The notes beneath the pieces are model-generated. The model made no database searches. It was given only the letters and a program-made list of their open reading frames with translations, and was not told where the DNA came from. Below are positions 36,579 through 43,796 of a stretch of 64,000 nt of DNA, in pieces. Each line of letters begins with the position of its first letter. Position 1 is the first letter of the stretch. The DNA comes from Methanospirillum hungatei JF-1 (GTDB taxonomy: Archaea > Halobacteriota > Methanomicrobia > Methanomicrobiales > Methanospirillaceae): assembly GCF_000013445.1 (NCBI RefSeq), contig NC_007796.1, forward strand, positions 3,446,936 through 3,510,935. The letters are read 5' to 3'. The position numbers and the translations under genes were made by a program.

Positions 36579-39500
36579 CCTGACCAGAAACACAATCTCA
36601 CCACCCCATGGGCAGAACCTGATCAGGTATGGTGGCATCGGCGCTGATCGTGAACAGGTGATCTCGTTGCCGGTTATGAGCGCAGCATGATTCTCCCGGA
36701 TACACCTCATGACCTCTTGTGGAGCTGATGACTGGTTCTCCCAGAGGGACCCTTCAATGATAGATCCATCGGATTTAACGACTGCATACCCGTTTATAGA
36801 ATTATCAGCCCTGGAATGAATAAGGCGGGCCAGAGTTTTCCCAAGCCACCCGGACAATGCCTCAAGAAATGGGCGCTCACGAACCGGGATCTCCGGAAGG
36901 GTATGGGATCCCAGATTCAGACACCCAATAAGAATGCTGTGTTCATATAGGGGAATGAGAACATATGACAGGATTCCTTCCTTCTCCAGAAGAGTGCGAA
37001 TCTTTTCTGCCGAAGGGTCAGAGACGGAAATATAGCGGGGCGCCCCGTTGTCAAACAATGTCAGGATATATTCGTTTACAACCATCTCACTGACTGCACT
37101 GATGTACTCCTCTGAAAGCCCGGCATGACAGTGGAGATGTAAAACCGGGACATCGTCGTATTTATGGAGGATGTAGAGCCCCCCGGAATCTATGCCAGGG
37201 ACTTCAAGTGCTGTGCGCAATATGAGATCCAGAGCATGATGCATATCGGTCGTTGCCGCAAGTTCCCTGGCAAGATCGCGGTGTGCCTGCAGATGCTCAG
37301 AACGCCGTATCTGATCAGTAATATCACGAATCACCACCCCGATAAGATCTTCACCCACAGGGAAGGCCTTGAAAGAATAATTCCCTTCAAATAATTCAGA
37401 AAACCCCTCAAACTCGACTTCATCACCAGAACGGGCTACCTGCAGCAGGGCATCCCGCCACCGGTGATCAATATCAGGACGGAAATCAGAGAGGTTCCTT
37501 CCGATCAAATCCTTTTTCTGCCATTTAATCCGATGAACTGCAAACTGGTTCAGATCCGTGATGCAGAAATCACAAACTGTCCCGTCAGATGCATGAACCG
37601 GTGAAAAAACAACATACCCTTCGTGCATTGCATCAAAAAGCCGTCGATACCGTTGTTCATTCAGCGTCTCCCTGCGCTTTTGATGGATGAAATTATGAAC
37701 ATCGATAGCTGCCCCGATAAGTCCGGTTATCTCATCACGTTCATTTCTGAACGGTCGTATGTACAATTGTGTTGGGTAGGGTTTCCCCCCAAACTGAATT
37801 GAACACTCACCAGCGAAACCTTCACCAGATTCAAGAACCCGTTTTTTTATCGCATATAATTCACGCGCAGTATCCGGGGGAAAGATCTCATAATCGGTAT
37901 ATCCGATGATATCAGAGGTGCTTAGATTAATTGAGGGATTAACCACCCACTGATACACCATATCCGGATCCTGGCCGAAAATGGTAACCGGCGCAGCATG
38001 GACTGCCAGTTGAAACTTTTCATTAATCTGCCTTATCTCATCCTGAATCCGTTTCTCATGGGTGATATCCGTAACAACCCCTATCTCCCGGACCGGGGTT
38101 TGACTCTTGTCACGGACATAGTGGATCTTTACCCGAACCCATCTGACCTCGCCGGATGGAAGTACAATCCGGTATTCCATCCTCTTCCGGTCTCCTACTG
38201 GAACACCTGCCTGCGCTACCACCCGGTCATAATCATCCGGATGAATAGAGGAGGTCCAGGATTCGGGATCATCATACAGCTCTTTCACCGGCTTTTGATA
38301 GATCTCCTCATATGCCTGGTTCAGATACTCGATCGATCCATCACGTAAGTTTTGCACATACACAACGTCAGATATGGTCTCTGCAAGCTCCCTGAACCGG
38401 TTCTCACTCTCAACCAAATTGTCGAGGGCATGTATCCGCCCCTGGACATCTCTGGCCACACAACAACAGTACTCCCTCCCCTTGTATGGGATAAGAGTAA
38501 ACCTGATCTCAACAGGCATTGGTGTTGAATCGGCTCTGACCATGCATGTCTCAAGGACAAGACTTCCCTGTTCACGTAAAGAAGAGAACAGGAGGTTCCA
38601 GTCACCAAAAGGCGGATGGGTGAGGTAGGTACTGATCCAGAGCTTATCGGTCTTCTCCGGGATAGAAAGCGCATTTCTGGCTGCTGTATTGTAATACGCG
38701 ACCAGACCATCATCCGTGAACCAGAAGACCAGATCACCTACATTCCGGATGGTATGTTCATACATCCGAAGGGTCTCTTCTGTCTGTCTGCGGTCAGATA
38801 TTTCATTGTATAATCGTCGGTTGATCTCACGAAGGTCCTGTGTCCTTTTCCCAAAGATCATCTCGGCTGATTCAAAGAACTGATGAAACTGTTCTCTCTG
38901 AAAGAACTGCTCGGTATGATCCTTCCCGATTGCCAGATAGTGCCATACCTCATCCTCATACGAGGCATGAAAGGTCCAGTGGTAGAGCCTGATGTCACCT
39001 GATGGATGTATGATCCGGAGATCAGTTCCGTATTCACCAGTATCTCTTGCCTGACAGAGTGCGTCATTCAGGTTTTCCTGGTCATGGACTATCATATCAA
39101 AGGGAAGAAATCCTTCGGTTCCAACAGACGGGGCTCTTGAAAATGTCCTGATAAAACCTTCATTTGCAAAGGATATCTCAAACGAAGATGAGAAATTCAC
39201 AATTACCGGATCGGTCAATGCAAAGAACCGGTCAAGGAGTTTTTCACAACATACAAGGCGCTCACTGATCCCCTCCTGAGGGGCAGTCTCATGAATTATG
39301 ACCGCCGCTCCGGATCTTCCTGAATCAAGCTGAACGGGAATTCCTTTGATGGTATATACAATCCGGCTGCCCCTGATGTGTTTCATAACAGTGAATGAAC
39401 AGGACTGTCCCCGAAGAGAGGGGGCAATGCCATCAGATATTCCCGTGCATATCTGCTCATCAAGCATCACCGCCGGACGACCGATTAAATCCTCTTCTGA

Positions 39501-39803
39501 TAGACCCAGCAGATCAAGCGCTGCACTATTTGCTGACCTGATTATCTTCCCTCTGTCTACTCCGAATACCGGTTCAGAGAAAAGGCGCAGAACACAGGAG
39601 AGAGGAGTTCTTCGACTGGAGTAGTAGAGTTTGGTTACACCGATCTTCCGGACCTCAGCAAGGCCCTGGCTATGAAGAATCTCAAGATACTTCGCAGCAG
39701 TGTTCCGATGAATACCAAGGTGCTCTGCAACCTCATGAATGCTGATTCCTTCCGGATTATCGGCAATCAGATCATGAACCGCATCAAATCCATCAGACAG
39801 AAT
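36558..39803 (-). CDS. HTH-PAS-GAF multi-domain sensory regulator, no ordinary start
   Basis: The protein has about 1081 residues. The N-terminus is a winged helix (SIHEVAEHLGIHRNTAAKYL). Several PAS domains follow, seen as TRAARNALS-like and DGSIEYLNQAYEEIYQ motifs, and the C-terminus has a GAF domain (about 800-960) with the motif SYVLIPLYEHSILIGCLNLG. No kinase motifs were found, so the output is probably DNA binding. A GTG at 39470 is the only standard start nearby, but clear coding sequence continues for over 330 bp upstream. The frame is closed by a TGA at 39807-39809 and contains no ATG, GTG or TTG before the helix-turn-helix. An ATT (39803) or CTG (39800) behind a GTGAT ribosome site is the likely start. 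Confidence 0.75.
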   Translation of the reverse strand: MLSDGFDAVHDLIADNPEGISIHEVAEHLGIHRNTAAKYLEILHSQGLAEVRKIGVTKLYYSSRRTPLSCVLRLFSEPVFGVDRGKIIRSANSAALDLLGLSEEDLIGRPAVMLDEQICTGISDGIAPSLRGQSCSFTVMKHIRGSRIVYTIKGIPVQLDSGRSGAAVIIHETAPQEGISERLVCCEKLLDRFFALTDPVIVNFSSSFEISFANEGFIRTFSRAPSVGTEGFLPFDMIVHDQENLNDALCQARDTGEYGTDLRIIHPSGDIRLYHWTFHASYEDEVWHYLAIGKDHTEQFFQREQFHQFFESAEMIFGKRTQDLREINRRLYNEISDRRQTEETLRMYEHTIRNVGDLVFWFTDDGLVAYYNTAARNALSIPEKTDKLWISTYLTHPPFGDWNLLFSSLREQGSLVLETCMVRADSTPMPVEIRFTLIPYKGREYCCCVARDVQGRIHALDNLVESENRFRELAETISDVVYVQNLRDGSIEYLNQAYEEIYQKPVKELYDDPESWTSSIHPDDYDRVVAQAGVPVGDRKRMEYRIVLPSGEVRWVRVKIHYVRDKSQTPVREIGVVTDITHEKRIQDEIRQINEKFQLAVHAAPVTIFGQDPDMVYQWVVNPSINLSTSDIIGYTDYEIFPPDTARELYAIKKRVLESGEGFAGECSIQFGGKPYPTQLYIRPFRNERDEITGLIGAAIDVHNFIHQKRRETLNEQRYRRLFDAMHEGYVVFSPVHASDGTVCDFCITDLNQFAVHRIKWQKKDLIGRNLSDFRPDIDHRWRDALLQVARSGDEVEFEGFSELFEGNYSFKAFPVGEDLIGVVIRDITDQIRRSEHLQAHRDLARELAATTDMHHALDLILRTALEVPGIDSGGLYILHKYDDVPVLHLHCHAGLSEEYISAVSEMVVNEYILTLFDNGAPRYISVSDPSAEKIRTLLEKEGILSYVLIPLYEHSILIGCLNLGSHTLPEIPVRERPFLEALSGWLGKTLARLIHSRADNSINGYAVVKSDGSIIEGSLWENQSSAPQEVMRCIRENHAALITGNEITCSRSAPMPPYLIRFCPWGGEIVFLVRSGGNRS

Positions 39804-39854
39804 GTATCACAGTCGTACTATATGCTGTGCATCAGGAAAATAAATCGTGATTCA

Positions 39855-39870
39855 CTGTGATTATGCACAG
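39855..39870. promoter_or_regulatory. Inverted repeat, possible operator
   Basis: The 16-bp element CTGTGATTATGCACAG is a near-perfect palindrome (CTGTG-N6-CACAG). It lies between the PAS regulator start and cutA, which are both read leftward, so it is upstream of the regulator gene. Further half-sites (GCTGTGCATCAG, GACTGTGATAC) lie closer to the regulator. It could be an autoregulatory site for the HTH protein; this is inference. Confidence 0.4.
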
Positions 39871-39889
39871 CGTAATATTAGAGGCAGCA

Positions 39890-40225
39890 TTATGGCCGAA
39901 CTGATACCTCACCTGCAACCCATGAAAGGTACCGATCATACCCATCCTTTACCGGGAGACAGAGCACTTCAGGGATATCATAGGGATGCATGCTGACGAG
40001 AGCTGATTTGAGTTCGTCAACTTTTGCACAGGTTGTCTTGATGACAAGCAGATCTTCAGGTTCATCACAGACCGCTCCTTCCCACCGGTACACCGAACGT
40101 GCTGCAAGGATATTCACACAGGCGGCCAGGTGTTTGTCAAGGACCTGGGTTGCCAGGGTATGCGCCATACCGGGTGGAGCAGTACACAGGATAACCATAA
40201 CCTGATTTTCGGTATTGTCTTGCAT
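39890..40225 (-). CDS. cutA: CutA1-like divalent ion tolerance protein
   Basis: The protein has 111 residues from the ATG at 40225. It shows the CutA1 core: VMVILCTAPPGMAHTLATQV, HLAACVNILAARSVYRWEG, LLVIKTTCAKVDEL and HPYDIPEVLCLPV. The family forms trimers and is broadly conserved; copper tolerance in bacteria is the named role, but the cellular function is unsettled. I use 40225 because the longer in-frame extension (90 bp) has no CutA-like content. Confidence 0.9.
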   Translation of the reverse strand: MQDNTENQVMVILCTAPPGMAHTLATQVLDKHLAACVNILAARSVYRWEGAVCDEPEDLLVIKTTCAKVDELKSALVSMHPYDIPEVLCLPVKDGYDRYLSWVAGEVSVRP

Positions 40226-40320
40226 GATCTGACTGTTTCTCCTGAAAAGACTTGAGGAATATGGAGAGAAAATAACGATATATTTATTAGTGCAAACGGC
40301 ATTCTTATAATGCACTTTGT

Positions 40321-40410
40321 GCTGTTGTGGCCTAGCTGGTTAGGGCGCCAGACTCATAAGTTCAAGACTGAGATATCTGGAGGTCGCGGGTTCGGATCCC
40401 GTCAACAGCA
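40321..40410 (+). tRNA. tRNA-Met (CAT) with 16-nt intron
   Basis: The acceptor stem is GCTGTTG with CAACAGC at 40403-40409, and the discriminator base is A. The D arm is GCCT...GGGC, the anticodon stem CCAGA (40348-40352) pairs with TCTGG (40376-40380), and the T arm GCGGG...CCCGT follows. The loop reads C-T-CAT-A-A, giving anticodon CAT. A 16-nt insert GTTCAAGACTGAGATA at about 40360-40375 lies just 3' of the anticodon loop, the canonical archaeal intron site. The elongator type is favoured, because tRNA-Met with an intron is usual there. CAT could also be tRNA-Ile2. Confidence 0.9.
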
Positions 40411-40442
40411 TTAGAACAACTAGTTTGGATCTCTTACATCCC

Positions 40443-40450
40443 TTTTTTTA
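40443..40450 (+). terminator. Oligo-T terminator after tRNA-Met
   Basis: A run of seven T in CTTTTTTTA lies about 30 bp downstream of the tRNA. Archaeal polymerase ends transcription on such runs without a required hairpin. The run is also the boundary of the integrase remnant. Confidence 0.55.
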
Positions 40451-40473
40451 AGAGGCAGTTTATACCTTCAGCT

Positions 40474-41320
40474 ATGCCCCTGACTCCTTTCGCAAGCGAC
40501 AATGATCGCTTTCACCTCATGAAAAGTGACTATCCGGACCGTTCACTTTCACGCGCAATTGAGAGCGGCACCGTCACTGAGTAGGACAAAAACTCATTCT
40601 CGAATTCATCGCTGAACGGAAGAACACCAAGGGAATCAAATGCAAGCGGGTTCTCAAAATCATCTCAAGCCTGATCACCTCCAGGCGATTCATCGGACCG
40701 TATTTCCAGGACACATACTTCGATATCTATCAGGGGATTGATGGGATCGTGAACGGTGGTCCGGTAAAGGGCAGGCAATTCACCCAGAACACCAGGGTGG
40801 ACCTTATCATGATTCTGAAATCCTTCGTCCTCTGGATGATCGTTAATAAGTACCTCCCCAATGTACCGGAAAAGAAGAACCGGGCGATCAAAGTCCCCCG
40901 TATAGCCCCTACCAAGGAAGCATCTGATCTCCTCTCGGTTACAGAGATCGAAGCTCTGATGAAGGCCTGCACCTTCAACCGGAACCGGGCGATGATCATG
41001 ATGCTCTATGAAGGGGCATTTCGTGCCGGTGAGATCGGGGAGATGAGATGGAAGGATCTCAAGATTGACGGGACCGGTCTTGTGGTGCGTGTGACCTTCA
41101 AGACCGAAAAGCACCGGTATGTCCGGCTTGTTATGGCACGGGAACATCTCATAAATGGAAATCAGAATATCCCGGCGAGATCGTTGATGATGGATTTGTC
41201 TTCGTATCTGGCAAGATGAAACCGCTTTCTCATGCCGCAATCACCAGACTTATCCAGCGACTGGTAAAGAGGGCTCAGATCAACAAGCACATTACTCCCC
41301 GGATCGTTTCGAAGATTTGA
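40474..41320 (+). pseudogene. Tyrosine recombinase (integrase) remnant beside tRNA-Met
   Basis: The reading frames join into a broken integrase. The first piece from ATG at 40474 encodes PFASDNDRFHLMKSDYPDRS and stops at TAG near 40583. A second frame (LILEFIAERKNTKG, then RVDLIMILKSFVLWMIVNKY) continues to KKNRAIKVPRIAPTKEAS. A third piece after about 41160 reads FVFVSGKMKPLSHAAITRLI and ends at 41320. The catalytic Arg region (FRAGEIGEMRW) is present, but the H-x-x-R and Tyr regions are missing. There are at least two frameshifts plus a truncation. Placement just 3' of a tRNA gene suggests an old integration of a mobile element. Confidence 0.8.
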
Positions 41321-41465
41321 TGGATCTCCTTGAAGATATTAGTGTTAAAGTCAGGTATCATCCAATGAGAAAGAGCAAAATAACTGAGTGATTCTGAAAT
41401 GAATTTTTTTATATCGTAAAAATTAAGATTATTATAAATAGAATTACAAATCTGACCCAGATTAT

Positions 41466-42263
41466 ATGGGTCTTCGCAGAGATCTGACTGGCATCATCCC
41501 TGATGATCTTCTGATCCTCCTTCCGGATGGATATGAAATTATCGGCACGATCGCTATCATCAGCATTCCTCCAGAACTAACGCTATTCAATGAACAGATT
41601 GTCACTGCACTCCGGGCAAGAAGACCTTCAATTCAGACCATATTGAATAAGACCGGGGATGTGAACGGACTATTCCGGACCTCACAATACACACCCATAT
41701 TTGGTGAAAACACCATCACCGAACATCGGGAATATGGATTCAGGTACCGCCTTGATGTCAGCAAGGTCTATTTTTCATCAAAGATGGGATCAGAACGCAA
41801 GCGAATCGCGGACCTTATCAAATCGGGTGAAACTGTATTTATCCCATTTGCAGGAGTAGGACCATATGCCATCCCTGTCGCGGCACGAGGTGCTGAGGTA
41901 TTGGCAATCGAGATCAATAAAAGTGCGTGTTCCTGGATGACAATCAATGCTTTAGAAAATGGAGTGTCTTCACGTCTTCACATCATCAGAGGAGATGCCA
42001 TGCAGGCAAACCAGACCCTCCGCCGGAAATTCTCACGGATAATTATTCCAACACCCTATGGACTCCTGAATGGCCCGGATATATTTTTATCCATGCTTTC
42101 CGAGGGGGGAACCGTCCATTGGATTTCTTTTTCAAATTCTATGCAGATGAAAGAGATAATTGACAGGCTAACCGAGCGGGGTTATCAAGTATTGCGCTGT
42201 CATCAGTGTGGAAATGTTGCGCCATCTGTTTATCGGTGGATCCTTGATATTAAGGCAAAATGA
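41466..42263 (+). CDS. Trm5/TYW2-like class I methyltransferase
   Basis: The 265-residue protein has the SAM motif I FIPFAGVGPYAIPVAARGAEV (about 130-150) and the following acidic AIEINKSA, both as in Trm5, which methylates G37 in tRNA. The N-terminal part has LFRTSQYTPIFGENTITEHR, typical of Trm5 too. The normally conserved N-P-P/P-R catalytic motif is replaced by IIIPTPYG, so activity on G37 is uncertain. TYW2, which modifies wyosine precursors, is an alternative. It stands alone, with a TATA-like ATTATAAATAG about 30 bp upstream. Confidence 0.8.
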   Translation: MGLRRDLTGIIPDDLLILLPDGYEIIGTIAIISIPPELTLFNEQIVTALRARRPSIQTILNKTGDVNGLFRTSQYTPIFGENTITEHREYGFRYRLDVSKVYFSSKMGSERKRIADLIKSGETVFIPFAGVGPYAIPVAARGAEVLAIEINKSACSWMTINALENGVSSRLHIIRGDAMQANQTLRRKFSRIIIPTPYGLLNGPDIFLSMLSEGGTVHWISFSNSMQMKEIIDRLTERGYQVLRCHQCGNVAPSVYRWILDIKAK

Positions 42264-42380
42264 CTGTTCTTTACGAAAATTTTACAATTTTTCGTTTTTA
42301 ATGGGTTCGCAGGATTGAAACAGAACGATTTGAAATCTTTTTTTTATTGTTAAGAAAGTATATAATGAAGATAAGACTAG

Positions 42381-42390
42381 CCTTAAATAT
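42381..42390 (+). promoter_or_regulatory. Promoter of first repeat protein gene
   Basis: The TATA-like box CCTTAAATAT lies about 31 bp upstream of the ATG at 42421, with TGAGG as ribosome site next to the start. The same box and flanks recur before the second repeat gene (43210-43219), so the two genes probably share regulation. Confidence 0.6.
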
Positions 42391-42420
42391 CTCCCTATCC
42401 AACGAAAACTGAGGTTTAAT

Positions 42421-43116
42421 ATGGCATCCATCGGTTCTGGCGTAATCTTAATGGGTATCGTTGTAGTGATTGGGTCACTGTTCTGTTTCGCATATGCTGA
42501 TGATGAGATCTACCCTGGTGGAATGGTAATCACCAAATTTAACAGTTCTGAAATAGGGACAATGCAGGCTGCTGAAAAGTTCAACTCATCTGAAATTGGA
42601 ACTATGCAGAACTCTCAAAAGTTCAACTCGTCTGAAATAGGGACAATGCAGAACTCTCAAAAGTTCAACTCATCTGAAATTGGAACTATGCAGAACTCTC
42701 AAAAGTTCAACTCATCTGAAATTGGAACCATGCAGAACTCTCAAAAGTTCAACTCGTCTGAAATTGGAACCATGCAGAACTCTCAAAAGTTCAACTCATC
42801 TGAAATTGGAACTATGCAGAACTCAAAAAAGTTCAACTCATCTGAAATTGGAACCATGCAGAACTCTCAAAAGTTCAACTCGTCTGAAATTGGAACCATG
42901 CAGAACTCAAAAAAGTTCAACTCATCTGAAATTGGAACTATGCAGAACTCAAAAAAGTTCAACTCATCTGAAATTGGAACCATGCAGAACTCTCAAAAGT
43001 TCAACTCGTCTGAAATTGGAACTATGCAGGACGCTACCAAATTTAACAGTTCCATGATCGGTACTATGCAAAACACCGTCTCAAATATTCCTCTCCCGCC
43101 AGGAGTGACAGTTTAA
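42421..43116 (+). CDS. Secreted repeat protein, 13 x 14 residues
   Basis: The 231-residue protein starts with a hydrophobic signal peptide (about 1-26, ending FCFAYADD), then YPGGMVIT. From residue 39, thirteen copies of a 14-residue unit follow, K-F-N-S-S-E-I-G-T-M-Q-N-S-(Q/K), the first and last two slightly changed. A tail PLPPGVTV ends it. Every unit has an N-S-S sequon, a potential N-glycosylation site. The Ser/Asn/Gln-rich regular repeat could form a beta-solenoid or amyloid-like fibre. No function is known to me. The nearby paralogue at 43251 has a similar beginning and end but a different repeat. Confidence 0.85.
   Translation: MASIGSGVILMGIVVVIGSLFCFAYADDEIYPGGMVITKFNSSEIGTMQAAEKFNSSEIGTMQNSQKFNSSEIGTMQNSQKFNSSEIGTMQNSQKFNSSEIGTMQNSQKFNSSEIGTMQNSQKFNSSEIGTMQNSKKFNSSEIGTMQNSQKFNSSEIGTMQNSKKFNSSEIGTMQNSKKFNSSEIGTMQNSQKFNSSEIGTMQDATKFNSSMIGTMQNTVSNIPLPPGVTV
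42535..43080 (+). repeat. 42-bp tandem coding repeat, 13 copies
   Basis: Thirteen 42-bp units in the same frame code for the 14-residue repeat. Units 2-11 are nearly identical in DNA, differing mostly in one codon (TCA/TCG Ser, ATA/ATT Ile) and in CAA/AAA at the last residue. The first and last two units differ more. Such near-identity across the array, with changes at the ends, is what unequal crossing-over or slippage produces. Confidence 0.9.
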
Positions 43117-43140
43117 ATTTATTCCAATTTTTTTTATTCA
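43117..43140 (+). terminator. Oligo-T terminator after first repeat gene
   Basis: An eight-T run in AATTTTTTTTATT lies about 15 bp beyond the stop of the repeat gene, fitting archaeal oligo-T termination. The second repeat gene starts over 100 bp later with its own TATA box. Confidence 0.5.
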
Positions 43141-43209
43141 TTTTAGGGTAACTAAATCATTTTATTTATTATCGCATTTCATCTCTCATTTTCTTAAAAG
43201 AAAGATTAT

Positions 43210-43219
43210 CCTTAAATAT
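43210..43219 (+). promoter_or_regulatory. Promoter of second repeat protein gene
   Basis: CCTTAAATAT again lies about 32 bp before an ATG, with TGAGG as ribosome site. It nearly duplicates the box and spacing of the first repeat gene (42381-42390), flanks included, and points to common origin and control. Confidence 0.6.
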
Positions 43220-43250
43220 CTCTATCACAAACGATTTCTGAGGATATATT

Positions 43251-43736
43251 ATGGCAACCCTCCGATCAGGTATACTTGCTTTGATAGTATGCGCAATAGT
43301 TGCTTCTTTGCTCAGTTTTGCATACGCAGATGATGTGATCTACCCAGGTGGGATGATCATTACAAAATTTAACAGTTCTGAGATTGGATCAATGCATCCA
43401 CCTGAAAAGTTCAACAGCTCAGAGATTGCATCAATGCACACACCTGAAAAGTTCAACAGCTCAGAGATTGCATCAATGCATCCACCTGAAAAGTTCAACA
43501 GCTCAGAGATTGCATCAATGCATCCACCTGAAAAGTTCAACAGCTCAGAGATCGCATCAATGCATCCACCTGAAAAGTTCAACAGCTCAGAGATTGCATC
43601 AATGCATCCACCAGAAAAGTTCAACAGCTCAGAGATCGCATCAATGCACACACCTGAAAAGTTCAACAGCTCAGAGATCGCATCAATGCAGAAACCAAAT
43701 TCAACTGTCCCCCTTCCACCAGGGGTTTCTATCTAA
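43251..43736 (+). CDS. Secreted repeat protein, 8 x 14 residues, paralogue
   Basis: The 161-residue protein has a signal peptide (about 1-26), the same YPGGMIIT segment, then eight units K-F-N-S-S-E-I-A-S-M-H-P-P-E (residues 39-149; the last ends early as M-Q-K-P) and a tail PLPPGVSI. The core KFNSSEI is shared with the neighbour, but each unit ends S-M-H-(P/T)-P-E. The Met-His pair in seven of eight repeats could bind metal. Every unit has the N-S-S sequon. The head and tail match the first paralogue, so the genes arose by duplication followed by repeat replacement. Confidence 0.85.
   Translation: MATLRSGILALIVCAIVASLLSFAYADDVIYPGGMIITKFNSSEIGSMHPPEKFNSSEIASMHTPEKFNSSEIASMHPPEKFNSSEIASMHPPEKFNSSEIASMHPPEKFNSSEIASMHPPEKFNSSEIASMHTPEKFNSSEIASMQKPNSTVPLPPGVSI
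43365..43697 (+). repeat. 42-bp tandem coding repeat, 8 copies
   Basis: Eight in-frame units of 42 bp encode the SMHPPE-type repeat, the last three bases shorter. Differences are few (ATT/ATC, CCT/CCA and TCC/ACA), indicating recent homogenisation separate from that of the neighbouring gene. Confidence 0.9.
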
Positions 43737-43796
43737 TTTTTCCCGATCTTTGTCGCTTTGAGTGCTATTTTTTTACTTATACATCGATGAGATGAT

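Noticed and set aside
42680-43057. Alternative plus-strand frame in the first repeat gene
   Set aside because: Same cause: the tandem repeat keeps other frames open. The secreted frame has signal peptide, promoter and ribosome site.
43340-43666. Long minus-strand frame over the repeat array
   Set aside because: It is the shadow of the 42-bp repeat read on the other strand, with no stop because the period is a multiple of three.
42535-43697. CRISPR-like array of short repeats
   Set aside because: Units are contiguous and in frame, with no unique spacers, and lie in two genes; no Cas genes are near.
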